The notes: generated from the letters alone by a model not told the origin. A stretch of DNA of 64,000 bases from Runella defluvii (GCF_014195535.1 NZ_JACIBY010000006.1:248001-312000); one strand, 5' to 3'; positions 44,565 through 53,719 are shown, numbered from the stretch's first letter. Numbers and translations: made by a program.

Positions 44565-45650
44565 ATGCGTATCAAAAGCTACTTACTCATTCTCGGTTGT
44601 GTGCTGTCGTATGTTTCGCAAGGACAGCTTTCTTTTACGGCAGCGTGGGATTTTGAAAACAACTCCAACGGCAGCAGCAACAACCCTAACATCAGCGTTT
44701 CTTCTCTAAATATTACTGGCGTGCGACTTTTGGGCTATCCCGTAGGACAAACGGGCGATGCCGTGAGTCTTCAGTTTTGGCCGACGGGCGAGCTGAGTTC
44801 TACTGACTATGCCGAAGTTTCGGTAACTTCTCCCAACTACCGTTTTTCGCTTTCTTCGATTTCCTTTAGTTTCAACCACACCACCGACGGCCCCAACCAA
44901 ATCGCGGTGCGTTTTAGTCAAGATAATTTTTCTAATAATCTCGGTACGTCTCCCGTGGGTTCGGGTTTTGCGGGATTAAACGTTCCTCTTTTTGTCAACG
45001 ACGCCCAAGGAACCATCACCTTTCGGATTTATGGCTATGCCGCTACCAGCAGCCAAGGAGCACTTCGACTCGATAACCTACGCATCAACGGCACGGTCAT
45101 TCTCAATCCATTGCCTGTAGAACTGACGCATTTTCAAGGAAAACCGTTTTCCAATCAAATTGAACTCAACTGGGGAACGGCTTGGGAACGCAATTCTTCC
45201 CATTTTGACATTCAACGGAGTGCGGATTTAAAAGAGTTTGTCACCATTGGCCGAACGCCTTCCCGAGGCGACCATTTGACCCAAACTACGTACCAATTTG
45301 CAGACCTAACACCTTTGGTGGGCATCAACTATTACCGACTCCGCCAAACCGATTTGGATGGAAGTACGGAGTTCTCTAAAATCATTGCCGTAAAAATCGA
45401 ACCCGAACAGCCTCAAATCTGGGTTTTTGAAAACCCTACTTCGGCCCAATCTATTCGGATTCGGCTGCATAAGCTTTTCCCTTCTGAGCTTCGCCTCGTC
45501 TCCATGTTGGGGCAAGAGATTCCGTTTCAATGGGTTTCCAGTGGACTAGACGAGTATGTACTTCAAACCCACGTTCCGCAGGGGTATTATTGGCTTATTG
45601 GCACCACAAACACCACTTTTATCAATGCCAAACTTTTCCTAATGCCGTAA
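44565..45650 (+). CDS. Secreted protein with T9SS-type C-terminal region
   Basis: A 361-residue exported protein (signal MRIKSYLLILGCVLSYVSQG). The first 170 residues form a beta-sandwich typical of secreted Bacteroidota proteins (FTAAWDFENNSNGSSNNPNI). Then comes the stereotyped linker LPVELTHFQGKPF with NSSHFDIQRSADLKEF, which usually precedes a type A T9SS sorting domain. The last 80 residues (PQIWVFENPTS, LVSMLGQEI, VPQGYYWLIGT) fit that domain. It is probably a type IX-secreted surface protein. Function is unknown. Confidence 0.83.
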   Translation: MRIKSYLLILGCVLSYVSQGQLSFTAAWDFENNSNGSSNNPNISVSSLNITGVRLLGYPVGQTGDAVSLQFWPTGELSSTDYAEVSVTSPNYRFSLSSISFSFNHTTDGPNQIAVRFSQDNFSNNLGTSPVGSGFAGLNVPLFVNDAQGTITFRIYGYAATSSQGALRLDNLRINGTVILNPLPVELTHFQGKPFSNQIELNWGTAWERNSSHFDIQRSADLKEFVTIGRTPSRGDHLTQTTYQFADLTPLVGINYYRLRQTDLDGSTEFSKIIAVKIEPEQPQIWVFENPTSAQSIRIRLHKLFPSELRLVSMLGQEIPFQWVSSGLDEYVLQTHVPQGYYWLIGTTNTTFINAKLFLMP

Positions 45651-45663
45651 CCGAGTTTTGAGT

Positions 45664-45671
45664 TACTTTTG
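45664..45671 (+). promoter_or_regulatory. -7 box (TACTTTTG) for the DUF481 gene
   Basis: Exact TAnnTTTG match 19 bases before the ATG at 45691; it lies inside the longer open frame that starts at 45658 and so argues for the later start. Confidence 0.5.
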
Positions 45672-45690
45672 TAGTCAATCTTTGAGCTAC

Positions 45691-46524
45691 ATGAATCGTA
45701 TCATTTATTTTTCCCTACTCATTTTGGGGCTGTACTCGCAGCCTTCTTTTGCCCAAGTCCCTGATACTTTACAAACAGCGCCGCCTACTCAGCCTGCTAC
45801 TTCGACAGGCGATGAAGAGGACGAAGACCCCAATTATGCCGTTGCTGAAGCCGATCAAGACAGCAGTAGCCATTTTTACCAAAAGTTTACTGTCGATGGA
45901 ACCGCTTCGACGGGCAACGTCCAGCGCTTGCTCTTGCAATTTTCAAGTGCGTTGGATTGGAAACCTAATTCCAAATTTAAGCTATCAAGTAGCCCGTCGT
46001 TTGTCTATGGAAAACAAGGCGGACAGCTCACCGAACGAGAATTTAACGCCGATTTACGCGCTTCGCTTTGGCACCAAAAAGTGGTTTATGGGCTTGGTTT
46101 TGTCGCTTGGGAACGCAGTAATTTGCGGCACATCAACAACCGCTGGTCGCAAGGCGCGGGTATCGGGATAAAAATCATTCAGAAAAAACGCGCTTATCTT
46201 TCGATAACCAATTTAATTCTGCACGAAAACACCGATTTTATCGAACGTACCGACATTGATGTATGGCGAAATTCGACTCGTTTTTTTGGAGAATTTTCCC
46301 CTGGGTCATCGGGGCGTTTTACCATCAACAGCGTTTTGTTTTTGCAACCTGCGATTTCGATGCGCAACAATTTTCGCTGGAGTAGCACCCTCGTTTTGGC
46401 CTATCGCTTGAATAAAAACATTAGTCTGCGCACTAAATTTGAAGATGCCTACGAAAGTTACGTTGTACCAGGACGGCAATCAAACGATTTTCGCTGGACG
46501 TTCGGGCTTTCCATTGAAAATTAA
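45691..46524 (+). CDS. DUF481 family outer-membrane beta-barrel protein
   Basis: A 277-residue protein with a signal peptide (MNRIIYFSLLILGLYSQPSFAQ). It is followed by an acidic low-complexity linker (GDEEDEDPNYA) and a DUF481-type barrel: VDGTASTGNVQRLLLQFSSALDWK at the start and SLRTKFEDAYESYVVPGRQ near the end. Such proteins are predicted small outer-membrane channels or structural barrels. The start at 45691 is supported by the promoter box. The gene follows the T9SS protein at a short distance but has its own promoter. Confidence 0.85.
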   Translation: MNRIIYFSLLILGLYSQPSFAQVPDTLQTAPPTQPATSTGDEEDEDPNYAVAEADQDSSSHFYQKFTVDGTASTGNVQRLLLQFSSALDWKPNSKFKLSSSPSFVYGKQGGQLTEREFNADLRASLWHQKVVYGLGFVAWERSNLRHINNRWSQGAGIGIKIIQKKRAYLSITNLILHENTDFIERTDIDVWRNSTRFFGEFSPGSSGRFTINSVLFLQPAISMRNNFRWSSTLVLAYRLNKNISLRTKFEDAYESYVVPGRQSNDFRWTFGLSIEN

Positions 46525-46539
46525 TCCTTTACCAATCAA

Positions 46540-46965
46540 ATGGAGGTAAAAAACTCAATTCCGCTCCTCTTTGTTTACGGAACATTGATGCAAGGGTTTT
46601 CTAATCCATTCGCGAAAAAATTACGTAAAAATGCCATTTGGCGAGGAAAAGCCACCTTTACTGGACAACTATTCGATTTAGGTAGTTATCCTGGCGCCGT
46701 TTTTAATTCAAATACGCTTTCGCTCGTTCACGGGGAAGTTTGGGAAATTTCAGATTTTAACGCCGTTATTACCAGCCTCGACTACTATGAAGGCATTCAT
46801 GATTCTCAGCCCGAATACGTACGCGAGCCTATTCCCGTTTTACTCGAAACTGGGCAAGTACAACTAGCTTGGGCCTATCTATATTGCCAACCCACCGACG
46901 CTTTTGTCCAAATTAAACACGGCGATTATCGCCAATGGCTTTTAGACGACAAACAACATTTGTAA
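46540..46965 (+). CDS. Gamma-glutamylcyclotransferase-like (AIG2 fold) protein
   Basis: A 141-residue protein with LFVYGTLMQGFSNPF (the YGTL loop of the GGCT fold), YPGAVFNSN, VHGEVWEISD and LDYYEGI, where the Glu is the expected catalytic acid. It is a cytoplasmic cyclotransferase-like enzyme or glutamine/gamma-glutamylamine hydrolase. The start is 15 bases after the DUF481 stop codon, so co-transcription is likely. Confidence 0.9.
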   Translation: MEVKNSIPLLFVYGTLMQGFSNPFAKKLRKNAIWRGKATFTGQLFDLGSYPGAVFNSNTLSLVHGEVWEISDFNAVITSLDYYEGIHDSQPEYVREPIPVLLETGQVQLAWAYLYCQPTDAFVQIKHGDYRQWLLDDKQHL

Positions 46966-47004
46966 CTTTCAGGCGTTAAGTCTATTTCCGTACCTTTTAT
47001 ACCT

Positions 47005-47718
47005 GTGAATTACTTTAAATATTATTGCTTCTTCTTCTTTTGTATATTAACTGGACAAACCTTTGCCCAAAAGGGATATGTTTTGGGTAAAGTGTTGGAT
47101 GCTGCCACTGGCCAAGGTGTCAATCTAGCCACCATTACTAACCTCAAAAACCGCGACATGACGCGCACCAATAAAGAAGGCGTGTTCTTTTTGGATGCTT
47201 CGGTGGGCGATTCGATTGAAATCGCGAGCCTCACCCACGAGCGAGGGGCTTTTCGTTGGAATGGAAATGCCGAAGAAATCGTGTTTCGTCTCAAAAAACT
47301 GGACAAAGCCATCGAACTCCCCGAAGTAAGGGTAGCCTCCAAACGCGAGCAACAACTCGAAAAAGAAATCAAACAAGTTCTCGCCGAACCCGAAGCCAAA
47401 AAGAATTTATCGTTTGGGGAGGCCGTATCCATGGCACAATCACCAATAACGTTATTGTACGAGTTGTTCAGTAAATCGGCCAAAGAAGACCGCAAGGTGG
47501 CCATGCTCATGCAAGAAAAGCGCCGCCGCGACTTGGCCAATTACCGTTTTGGGATGATTGCAGGGCAAGCTACCGACCTGAGTGGCGAAAATCTGGAGCG
47601 TTTTCGGTATTTCTGCGACTTCTCGGAGGAGTTTTTGCTCTTATCGACCGACTACGACCTTACCTACGAAGTACTCCAATGCTGGAATGTTTACAAAAGA
47701 ATCAAAAAAAGGCACTAA
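47005..47718 (+). CDS. Exported protein with carboxypeptidase regulatory-like domain
   Basis: A 237-residue protein starting with GTG (MNYFKYYCFFFFCILTGQTFAQ, signal peptide). Residues 25-95 form a CarboxypepD_reg-like beta-sandwich (GYVLGKVLDAATGQGVNLATI, TNKEGVFFLDASVGDSIEI), the fold that often begins TonB-dependent proteins. The C-terminal half is a charged helical region (LEKEIKQVLAEPEAKKNL) of no known family. It is too short to be a receptor. Its job is unknown. Confidence 0.8.
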   Translation: MNYFKYYCFFFFCILTGQTFAQKGYVLGKVLDAATGQGVNLATITNLKNRDMTRTNKEGVFFLDASVGDSIEIASLTHERGAFRWNGNAEEIVFRLKKLDKAIELPEVRVASKREQQLEKEIKQVLAEPEAKKNLSFGEAVSMAQSPITLLYELFSKSAKEDRKVAMLMQEKRRRDLANYRFGMIAGQATDLSGENLERFRYFCDFSEEFLLLSTDYDLTYEVLQCWNVYKRIKKRH

Positions 47719-47804
47719 ATAGTTGTACTTTTCAAAGCTTTTTCCGATTATTCGATTCATTTGTATATCCTATTTCAATTTAACCACAAAAAGACTTTAT
47801 TACC

Positions 47805-48140
47805 ATGAGTGCATTTGCCGAAGTAGTAGAGAAATCTATCGAACAACTTACGGGTGTGGGAGCTGCCGCTGACGAAGCGCTTGTCTCTGCCGTAGCAAAA
47901 GGCTTAGGCCCCTCGATTTACAACTTAGATTCTTCATTGGTGGCCGCCTCTGACCCCGAAGAACTTGAGCGCGTAAAAACAAACTTCTTGATTGGGAAAT
48001 TGGGCTTGACTGATGGCCCCGAACTCGATGCTGCCATTGCCGAAACTATGGCAACGCTCAAAGGCATAAACCGCAAGCTCCGCGTGGTGGTTTACTATCT
48101 TTTGGTTAAAAAATTTGGCAAAGAAGCTATCTATTCCTAA
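47805..48140 (+). CDS. DUF2853 family protein
   Basis: A 111-residue cytoplasmic helical protein (VVEKSIEQLTGVGAAADEALVSAVAKGLGPSIYNLDSS, then KTNFLIGKLGL and NRKLRVVVYYLLVKKFG), which matches DUF2853. Function is unknown; family structures show an all-helical bundle. A strong hairpin terminator follows 24 bases after the stop codon. Confidence 0.9.
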   Translation: MSAFAEVVEKSIEQLTGVGAAADEALVSAVAKGLGPSIYNLDSSLVAASDPEELERVKTNFLIGKLGLTDGPELDAAIAETMATLKGINRKLRVVVYYLLVKKFGKEAIYS

Positions 48141-48164
48141 AACACTTTTGTTTTAATCTGACGA

Positions 48165-48205
48165 CAACAGAGCCGACTTTTAAGAAAGTCGGCTCTGTTG
48201 GTTTT
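48165..48205 (+). terminator. Terminator with a 16-bp stem after the DUF2853 gene
   Basis: Perfect stem 48165-48180 with 48185-48200, 4-base loop, followed by a short GTTTT tract. Confidence 0.88.
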
Positions 48206-48274
48206 AAATCCCCCCCCCTCACTTCTCCTAAGCAAGATGTCGCATTTTTACAATGACGACAAAAAGCGTCCTAT

Positions 48275-48282
48275 TACTTTTG
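48275..48282 (+). promoter_or_regulatory. -7 box (TACTTTTG) for the first DinB-like gene
   Basis: Exact TAnnTTTG match 31 bases before the ATG at 48314. Confidence 0.55.
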
Positions 48283-48313
48283 AAACATCCTATTTAAAAA
48301 ACGTACCAATTCC

Positions 48314-48832
48314 ATGAAAAAATCACTACTACTGCTGTCGATGTTCGCACTATTGGGCCAACTTAGCTATGCCCAAAGCGCCAAATCTCGCTTACTGGCA
48401 GATTGGGAACGGGGTAAAAAATTTATGACCGAATACCTCGCCGCCATGCCCGACGATGGCTATGGCTTTCAGCCTACGCCAGAAATTCGTACGTATGCCC
48501 AGCAAATGATGCACATCGCCGACGCCAACTTTGCCTTTGCTTCCGCCGCGAGTGGCAAAGCAAGTCCGTATCAAGGTTCGGCCGAAAAATCAGCCGACCA
48601 CTCTAAAGCAACTGTCACCAAGACCGTCATGCAAAGCATTGATTTTACCATCGAAGCCCTGAAAGGTGTACCCGATGCTGATTTTGAGAAAAAAGTAAAA
48701 GTCTTTGGACAAGAACTGACGGTTGAAAGTGTTTTTGCAAAGTCGTTTGAACACGTGTGCCACCACCGCGGCCAAACGACCATTTATCTCCGCCTCAAAG
48801 GCATTAAACCGCCAGCTGAAGGATTGTTTTAG
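48314..48832 (+). CDS. Exported DinB family protein
   Basis: A 172-residue protein with a signal peptide (LLLLSMFALLGQLSYAQ) and a DinB/YfiT four-helix domain: DWERGKKFMTEYLAAMPDDGYGFQPTPEIRTYAQQMMHIADANF and FEHVCHHRGQTTIYLRLKGIKPP. The His residues of these segments form the usual metal triad. Exported DinB proteins are common in Bacteroidota and may be thiol-dependent transferases. The second DinB gene follows after 31 bases. Confidence 0.9.
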   Translation: MKKSLLLLSMFALLGQLSYAQSAKSRLLADWERGKKFMTEYLAAMPDDGYGFQPTPEIRTYAQQMMHIADANFAFASAASGKASPYQGSAEKSADHSKATVTKTVMQSIDFTIEALKGVPDADFEKKVKVFGQELTVESVFAKSFEHVCHHRGQTTIYLRLKGIKPPAEGLF

Positions 48833-48863
48833 CAAGTCGTTTTTACAATCATAGCCCCAGCAT

Positions 48864-49478
48864 ATGAAAAAGCTATTTTTCTGCCTATTTTTATTGACAA
48901 CGACTGTCGCATTTTTACAAGCACAAGAAAATACGACACCCAAATTGTGGACGACCGCTGACCGTCAGTACACACTCGATAACATGAAACGAACTCGGGA
49001 TGAGTTGGTCAAAGAAACCCAAAACCTTACCCCAGCACAATGGGCGTTTCATGAGTCGGCCGACCGCTGGTCTATCGGTGAAATTGTGGAGCATTTGGCC
49101 CTATGGGAAATTATTTGGAACCGTGAAATCAGCATTGGGGTTCGGAACAAACCAACTCCCGAACTCAACGCCAGCAGCCGCCCCGACAGCTATTACAATG
49201 AGTTTATCATGGAAGACGCCAAACATAACGCCTCCGACTATACCAAACCAACAGGCTTTGTCGAAGGTAAAAATAATTTGGCCTTCTTTCTGCGAAATCA
49301 TGCCATTAACCTGGCATTTGTTGAGACTACACAAGCTGATTTGCGGGCGCATTTTGAATTTACTGGTACTCCCAACCCCCGAAATATGCATCAAGTGTTG
49401 ATTTTTCAATGGGGACACGTGGATCGCCATTTACGCCAAATCCGTAAAGTAAAAACGCATCCTAATTATCCGAAATAA
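48864..49478 (+). CDS. Exported DinB-like protein
   Basis: A 204-residue protein with a signal peptide (MKKLFFCLFLLTTTVAFLQAQ) and a DinB-like bundle (LTPAQWAFHESADRWSIGEIVEHLALWE, MHQVLIFQWGHVDRHLRQIRKV). The His in IVEHL and the HVDRHLRQ pair are the likely metal ligands. It lies in a row with another DinB gene and the SnoaL-like gene, which are probably one transcript, pointing to a shared envelope or detoxification role; that role is inference. Confidence 0.88.
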   Translation: MKKLFFCLFLLTTTVAFLQAQENTTPKLWTTADRQYTLDNMKRTRDELVKETQNLTPAQWAFHESADRWSIGEIVEHLALWEIIWNREISIGVRNKPTPELNASSRPDSYYNEFIMEDAKHNASDYTKPTGFVEGKNNLAFFLRNHAINLAFVETTQADLRAHFEFTGTPNPRNMHQVLIFQWGHVDRHLRQIRKVKTHPNYPK

Positions 49479-49505
49479 CGCATTCCAACCCTCACAATAA
49501 AAAAG

Positions 49506-49952
49506 ATGGAAACAACAAAGACGACCGAATCAATCGCGGAACTGACCCGCAAAGGCACTTGCATCGAGTTTTTCTCGGCTTACCAAGACCTTGATACCGA
49601 ACGCATGATTAACCTTGCCACGCCCGAAGCAACCGTGTCGTTTCAGCCGCTGGGTGAAGGCGGCAAAGGGCTATTCCGCGAGTTTGGCAAAGCGGTTTGG
49701 GGTTTGTTGATGGACTGCTTTCCCGACATTGACAACACCGTTGATAGTATGTATTCCGAAGACGACACGGTGACGTGTAAAGTGGCGATTTTTGGAACGC
49801 AAGAAAAAGAATTTATGGGGCTTCCTAGCAAGGGATTGAAATTCAATAGCGACCATATTTTCGTGTTTCGTTTTGATGAAAATGATAAAATCACGGATGT
49901 AAGCATCAACTGGAACCACGAAAATTTTGTGGCTCAATTGACGGGTGCGTAA
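49506..49952 (+). CDS. SnoaL/NTF2-like ester cyclase-type protein
   Basis: A 148-residue cytoplasmic protein with an NTF2-like cone (CIEFFSAYQDLDTERMINLATPEATVSFQPLGEGG, TVTCKVAIFGTQEKEFMGLPSKG, DHIFVFRFDENDKITDVSINWN). This is the SnoaL-like/ester cyclase group, which includes polyketide cyclases and many unknown small-molecule enzymes. It is 27 bases after the DinB gene and is probably in the same transcript. Confidence 0.88.
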   Translation: METTKTTESIAELTRKGTCIEFFSAYQDLDTERMINLATPEATVSFQPLGEGGKGLFREFGKAVWGLLMDCFPDIDNTVDSMYSEDDTVTCKVAIFGTQEKEFMGLPSKGLKFNSDHIFVFRFDENDKITDVSINWNHENFVAQLTGA

Positions 49953-50030
49953 CCGTTCGATAAATAATAGTTGTTGTTTTTGAGGTTTTTTCCACTAATT
50001 CTTAACTTTCGGTAAATCGTGACTAACCCC

Positions 50031-50849
50031 ATGTTTTACCGAAAGTTTCCTCCACCTGCCCACTTACAGCCCTTTGTCGAATGTTTCTACATTTGGGAAT
50101 ACAGTAAAACACTGGCCAAACCCCTCACTGTTGAGTCGCCACCTTCGGGTTTTGCGTCGATTGTTTTTAACTACGGCACTCCCTACCGCGTTACATCCCA
50201 AAAACTAAACGGTGGATTCGTCCCCAAAAACTTCCTGACGGGACAAGCTACCAAAAGTTATCAGTTACAGCTTTCGGGGCAAATTGGCATGGTGGGCATC
50301 GTATTTCGGCCTGCGGGCTTGCATACGTTGTTTGGAATGCCGATGTATGAGTTTTCGGACGAGCGAACCAACCTGCGTGATGTGCTGGGAAAATGCGTGG
50401 ATGAATACAGCGATAAAATAGAAGAGGCGTCGTCGCACGGTGAGCGATTAGCGCTGCTGGAGCAATTTGTCAACGTGCAGTTTCTTCGTAAAAACCCCGT
50501 TGCCGACCGTACTGACTTTGCCGCAAACCTAATTGTGGATAAACGCGGACTTATCAACATCAACGATGTCATCAGCGAACTTTACGTATGCCGCCGACAG
50601 TTTGAACGGAAGTTTTTGCAAAAAGTAGGCGTCAGTCCCAAATACTACACTCGCATTCGTCGGGTGGGGCATTTGTGCAACGAACTAGCCCAAAAGCGCT
50701 GGAAAATAGACGATTGGCAGGACCTTATTTACCATTATGGCTACTACGACCAATCGCATTTTATCAAAGACTTCACCGAATTTATCGGAAAAGCCCCTTC
50801 GCTTTACGTAAAAAATAACGCTGAGTTGGCCAATTATCTCAAAAATTAA
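50031..50849 (+). CDS. AraC family transcriptional regulator
   Basis: A 272-residue regulator. The N-terminal domain (FPPPAHLQPFVECFYIWEY, VGIVFRPAGLHTLFGMPMYEFSDERTNL) is DUF6597-like, and the C-terminal domain is the AraC double helix-turn-helix (ISELYVCRRQFERKFLQKVGVSPKYY, YYDQSHFIKDFTEFIGKAP). ATG 50031 gives the usual family start; GTG 50019 is an alternative. A near-consensus TAACTTTC box is at 50003-50010. It could control the DinB/SnoaL genes upstream; unproved. Confidence 0.92.
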   Translation: MFYRKFPPPAHLQPFVECFYIWEYSKTLAKPLTVESPPSGFASIVFNYGTPYRVTSQKLNGGFVPKNFLTGQATKSYQLQLSGQIGMVGIVFRPAGLHTLFGMPMYEFSDERTNLRDVLGKCVDEYSDKIEEASSHGERLALLEQFVNVQFLRKNPVADRTDFAANLIVDKRGLININDVISELYVCRRQFERKFLQKVGVSPKYYTRIRRVGHLCNELAQKRWKIDDWQDLIYHYGYYDQSHFIKDFTEFIGKAPSLYVKNNAELANYLKN

Positions 50850-50882
50850 AGCCACCGCAGGCCGAAACCTTGGGTGGCTTTT
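50848..50882. terminator. Bidirectional terminator between AraC and oxidoreductase genes
   Basis: Stem AAAGCCACC (50848-50856) with GGTGGCTTT (50873-50881), a 16-base loop, an A-rich left side and T after the right arm. It lies between two convergent genes. Confidence 0.85.
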
Positions 50883-50902
50883 GACATTCTGAATCAACAA
50901 TT

Positions 50903-52204
50903 CTATACTTTATCTGGTACAATAAAAGGAGCGCGGTATTTGCGAGTGAGCATCGCGTTGGCCTCTTTGTCTCCTACAAATTTTTCGGTAGTTGGGTCAA
51001 ACTTAAGTTTGCGGTCGAGACGGTAGGCGATGTTGCCCAAATGCGCCAACGACGCCGACAAATGCGCGGTTTCCACTGGACCATTTAAGAGTTTTTTGTC
51101 GTGCGCACGCACGGCATCAATGAAGTTTTGGTAGTGGTCGCCGCCTTCTTTGCGCGCAGGGCCTGGCGTACGCTCTTTCCCCAAATACGTTTTATAGTCG
51201 TTGTAACCGTTGATGACCATGTAGCCTTTATCGCCGTAAAACAGGTTTCCGACTTCCACACCGTCTTCTTTGTTGGTCATCCACGGGCGGACTTCTACCT
51301 CAATCACCTTTTTTTGTTTGGGATAAATGTAGGTTGACGTCAACGTTTCGGGCGTTTCTTTGCAGTCATTCCACAAAAACTTCCCGCCTGCCGACGTAAT
51401 TTCTTCGGGCAGCCCTACGTCCAAGCCCCACAACGCGAGGTCGGTTTCGTGAATCCCTTGGTTGCCAATGTCGCCATTGCCATAATCCCAAAACCAGTGC
51501 CAGTTGTAGTGTACATAGTTTTTACTGAAAGCACGGGCTTGGGCGGGACCTTGCCACAAGTCCCAATCTAACCCCGCAGGCACAGGCGACGTGGGCTGAT
51601 TGCCAATATCGGGACGCCATTTGTAAATCAACGCCCTCGCCATATAAACATTCCCAATCAGTCCTTCGCGGAGGTGTTTGATGGCTTCTTGTATGGCCAC
51701 CGAACTCCGCAACTGCACCCCGTGCTGCACAATCCGATTGTATTTATTCGCAGCTTCTACGAGTTTTCGTCCTTCGTAAATATTATGACAGCCTGGTTTT
51801 TCCACATAGACATCTTTACCCGCTTGGCAAGCCCAAATCGCCGCCAACGCGTGCCAATGGTTGGGGGTAGCAATACTGACGGCATCAATGTCTTTATCTT
51901 CATAGACCTTCCGCAAATCTTGGAACGTCTTGACCTTTTTGTTGTTCTTTTTCTCAAAATCAGCCGCTCTTTCTTGTAAAACCACGTTATCCACGTCGCA
52001 CAAGGCAGCCACTTCTACATTGGGTAATTTTGAAAAGCCAGAAATGTGGTCTTTCCCACGGCCATTGATACCGATGACGGCGACGCGCACGCGGTCATTG
52101 GCGCCAAAAGCACTGGCAGGGATAATAGTTGGAAAGGACAACGAAGCCGTGCCCACTGCCGCCGTCTTAATAAACGAACGGCGGGAAAAAGGTGTGTGTT
52201 TCAT
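50903..52204 (-). CDS. Tat-exported Gfo/Idh/MocA family oxidoreductase
   Basis: A 433-residue protein. The leader RRSFIKTAAVGTASLSFPTIIPASAFG is a twin-arginine signal. The Rossmann part has VRVAVIGINGRGKDHISGF and the conserved VEKPG segment (DVYVEKPGCHNIYEG), followed by the GFO_IDH_MocA C-terminal domain (GDIGNQGIHETDLALWGLDVG). Such exported enzymes act on sugars or glycosides, often with a DUF1080-type protein; one DUF1080 gene lies at 1567. The substrate is not known. Confidence 0.92.
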   Translation of the reverse strand: MKHTPFSRRSFIKTAAVGTASLSFPTIIPASAFGANDRVRVAVIGINGRGKDHISGFSKLPNVEVAALCDVDNVVLQERAADFEKKNNKKVKTFQDLRKVYEDKDIDAVSIATPNHWHALAAIWACQAGKDVYVEKPGCHNIYEGRKLVEAANKYNRIVQHGVQLRSSVAIQEAIKHLREGLIGNVYMARALIYKWRPDIGNQPTSPVPAGLDWDLWQGPAQARAFSKNYVHYNWHWFWDYGNGDIGNQGIHETDLALWGLDVGLPEEITSAGGKFLWNDCKETPETLTSTYIYPKQKKVIEVEVRPWMTNKEDGVEVGNLFYGDKGYMVINGYNDYKTYLGKERTPGPARKEGGDHYQNFIDAVRAHDKKLLNGPVETAHLSASLAHLGNIAYRLDRKLKFDPTTEKFVGDKEANAMLTRKYRAPFIVPDKV

Positions 52205-52354
52205 TGGAAGTCAAGGGTTTGAAATGAACTGTATCATCGTTTGAAAGAAGTACAGCAGCTACGCACAGTAAGGCTATTCGGGGAAAGAAATACTTGTTTT
52301 TCTGGAAATCGTTTACCATTTTAGTGACAGCAAAATCCACTTATCCCTACCTGA

Positions 52355-52954
52355 ATGTTTATTTTTAATAAAGTCTTAAAAGATGACGCCCTCCTGCAAG
52401 GTCTTCAAGCAGGAACTACCCAAAGGCGGCTCTATGAAAATAAACTGTACGAAAAATACCACTACCTCGTTCGGGAAGCCTGTTTCAAGCACAAAATCAG
52501 CCAAGACGATGCCGAAAGCGCATATTCTGACGCGATTTTGACCGTCATCGAGCACGTCGTCAGTCGTCGTTTTGAGGGGCGTTCGGAGTTAAAAACCTAT
52601 CTAACTCAGATATTTACGAACAAATGTGTTGATAATATCCGAAAAAATACGACTAACAAAGCGGAGGTTCATACCAACAGCATTGGCTTGGAAGATGCGC
52701 TCGCTTGGCTACCCGACGAAACGCAGTCGGCCGTACGGAAACTGATTGTGGAAAGTGAAATAGAAACGTTGCAGCAGCGCTTACGGGCCTTGGGAGACAA
52801 GTGCCGTGAGATGATTTTGGCGTGGGGAGAAGGGTACTCCGACGAAGAAATTGCCCAAACGATGGGCTACAACACCGCCGCCGTAGCCAAAACAAGTCGA
52901 TTACGGTGTTTAGAAAAATTGAAAGAAAAATACAAATCTCCCTTTGGGGACTAG
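52355..52954 (+). CDS. ECF-like RNA polymerase sigma factor
   Basis: A 199-residue sigma-70 family protein. Region 2 is at about residues 30-100 (YHYLVREACFKHKISQDDAESAYSDAILTVIEHV, then ELKTYLTQIFTNKCVDNIRK); region 4 is at about 130-190 (CREMILAWGEGYSDEEIAQTMGY with a helix-turn-helix). Region 3 is missing, as in ECF sigma factors. It leads the membrane TPR, subtilase and TPR-CHAT genes, and a bipartite promoter-like element appears downstream twice (57845, 58206). The partner anti-sigma is probably the next gene. Confidence 0.93.
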   Translation: MFIFNKVLKDDALLQGLQAGTTQRRLYENKLYEKYHYLVREACFKHKISQDDAESAYSDAILTVIEHVVSRRFEGRSELKTYLTQIFTNKCVDNIRKNTTNKAEVHTNSIGLEDALAWLPDETQSAVRKLIVESEIETLQQRLRALGDKCREMILAWGEGYSDEEIAQTMGYNTAAVAKTSRLRCLEKLKEKYKSPFGD

Positions 52955-52964
52955 GGAGCGATTT

Positions 52965-53678
52965 ATGGAACGAATAGAAAACTATTTTAATCATACCCTT
53001 TCGGAAGCAGAACGGGCTGAGTTTGAGACAGAACTCAAGGCCAATCCAGCGTTGGCCCAAGAGGTTGCTTTTTGGCTGCAAGCCCGTGCCGCCGCCCAAG
53101 CGGAGGCGCGCGCGCGGCGCAAAGAAGAGTTGACGCAGCTAGGGCAGCAACTCCAACAAAAAGGTCGCCGCAGTCTTTATTATGCCTTGAGTGCGGCTGC
53201 TTCGGTGGTTTTGTGTTTGGGCATTAGCTGGTACGTATGGCTTCGAAAGTCGGTTGTTGAAAGCGATTACAACCAAGCATGGGCAAGTACGTACATCGAA
53301 AAAAACCTCTCAACCCTCGACGGACTTAAACTAGGAAATGCCGAAACAGATAGCCTGCAATGGGGCATCCGAAGCTATAACGAAGGCGACTTGCAAAAGG
53401 CCAAGGCTATTTTTGAAGCACTCCTCCAGCGCGACAGCACCAATGCCGAAGCAGAAAAAAATGCGGGTCTTGTTTCCCTTCGCCTCAAGGAATACGACCA
53501 AGCCATTGAACACTTTCACCGCCTTGGCACCCGCACTGATTTGGTCTCAAATCCTGGCAAATTTTACGAAGCCATCGCGCTTTTGATGAAAAATGAACCG
53601 TTAACTCAAAAGTCCGCGCAAAATTTGCTCAAGGAAGTAAAGAGGCATAAATTGGAGGGATGGAAGGATGTGGAGTGA
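52965..53678 (+). CDS. Single-span membrane protein with TPR, anti-sigma-like
   Basis: A 237-residue protein. Residues 1-70 are cytoplasmic and charged (MERIENYFNHTLSEAERAEFE, then ETELKANPALAQEVAFW), a layout seen in Bacteroidota anti-sigma and TPR partner proteins. A membrane segment is at about 72-93 (YYALSAAASVVLCLGISWYVW). The rest faces the periplasm and has TPR-type helices (SYNEGDLQKAKAIFEALLQRDSTNAEAEKNAGLVSLRLKEYDQAIEHF). The ATG at 52965 is 10 bases after the sigma stop; the frame opening at 52944 would overlap sigma. It is a candidate anti-sigma that senses the periplasm. Confidence 0.85.
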   Translation: MERIENYFNHTLSEAERAEFETELKANPALAQEVAFWLQARAAAQAEARARRKEELTQLGQQLQQKGRRSLYYALSAAASVVLCLGISWYVWLRKSVVESDYNQAWASTYIEKNLSTLDGLKLGNAETDSLQWGIRSYNEGDLQKAKAIFEALLQRDSTNAEAEKNAGLVSLRLKEYDQAIEHFHRLGTRTDLVSNPGKFYEAIALLMKNEPLTQKSAQNLLKEVKRHKLEGWKDVE

Positions 53679-53719
53679 GAGAAACTAAAAAAAATCCCCT
53701 TTTAAATTTTAACAAAACC

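Noticed and set aside
47022-47540. 172-codon minus-strand frame in the carboxypeptidase regulatory-like gene
   Set aside because: Antisense shadow of a gene with a good signal peptide and domain.
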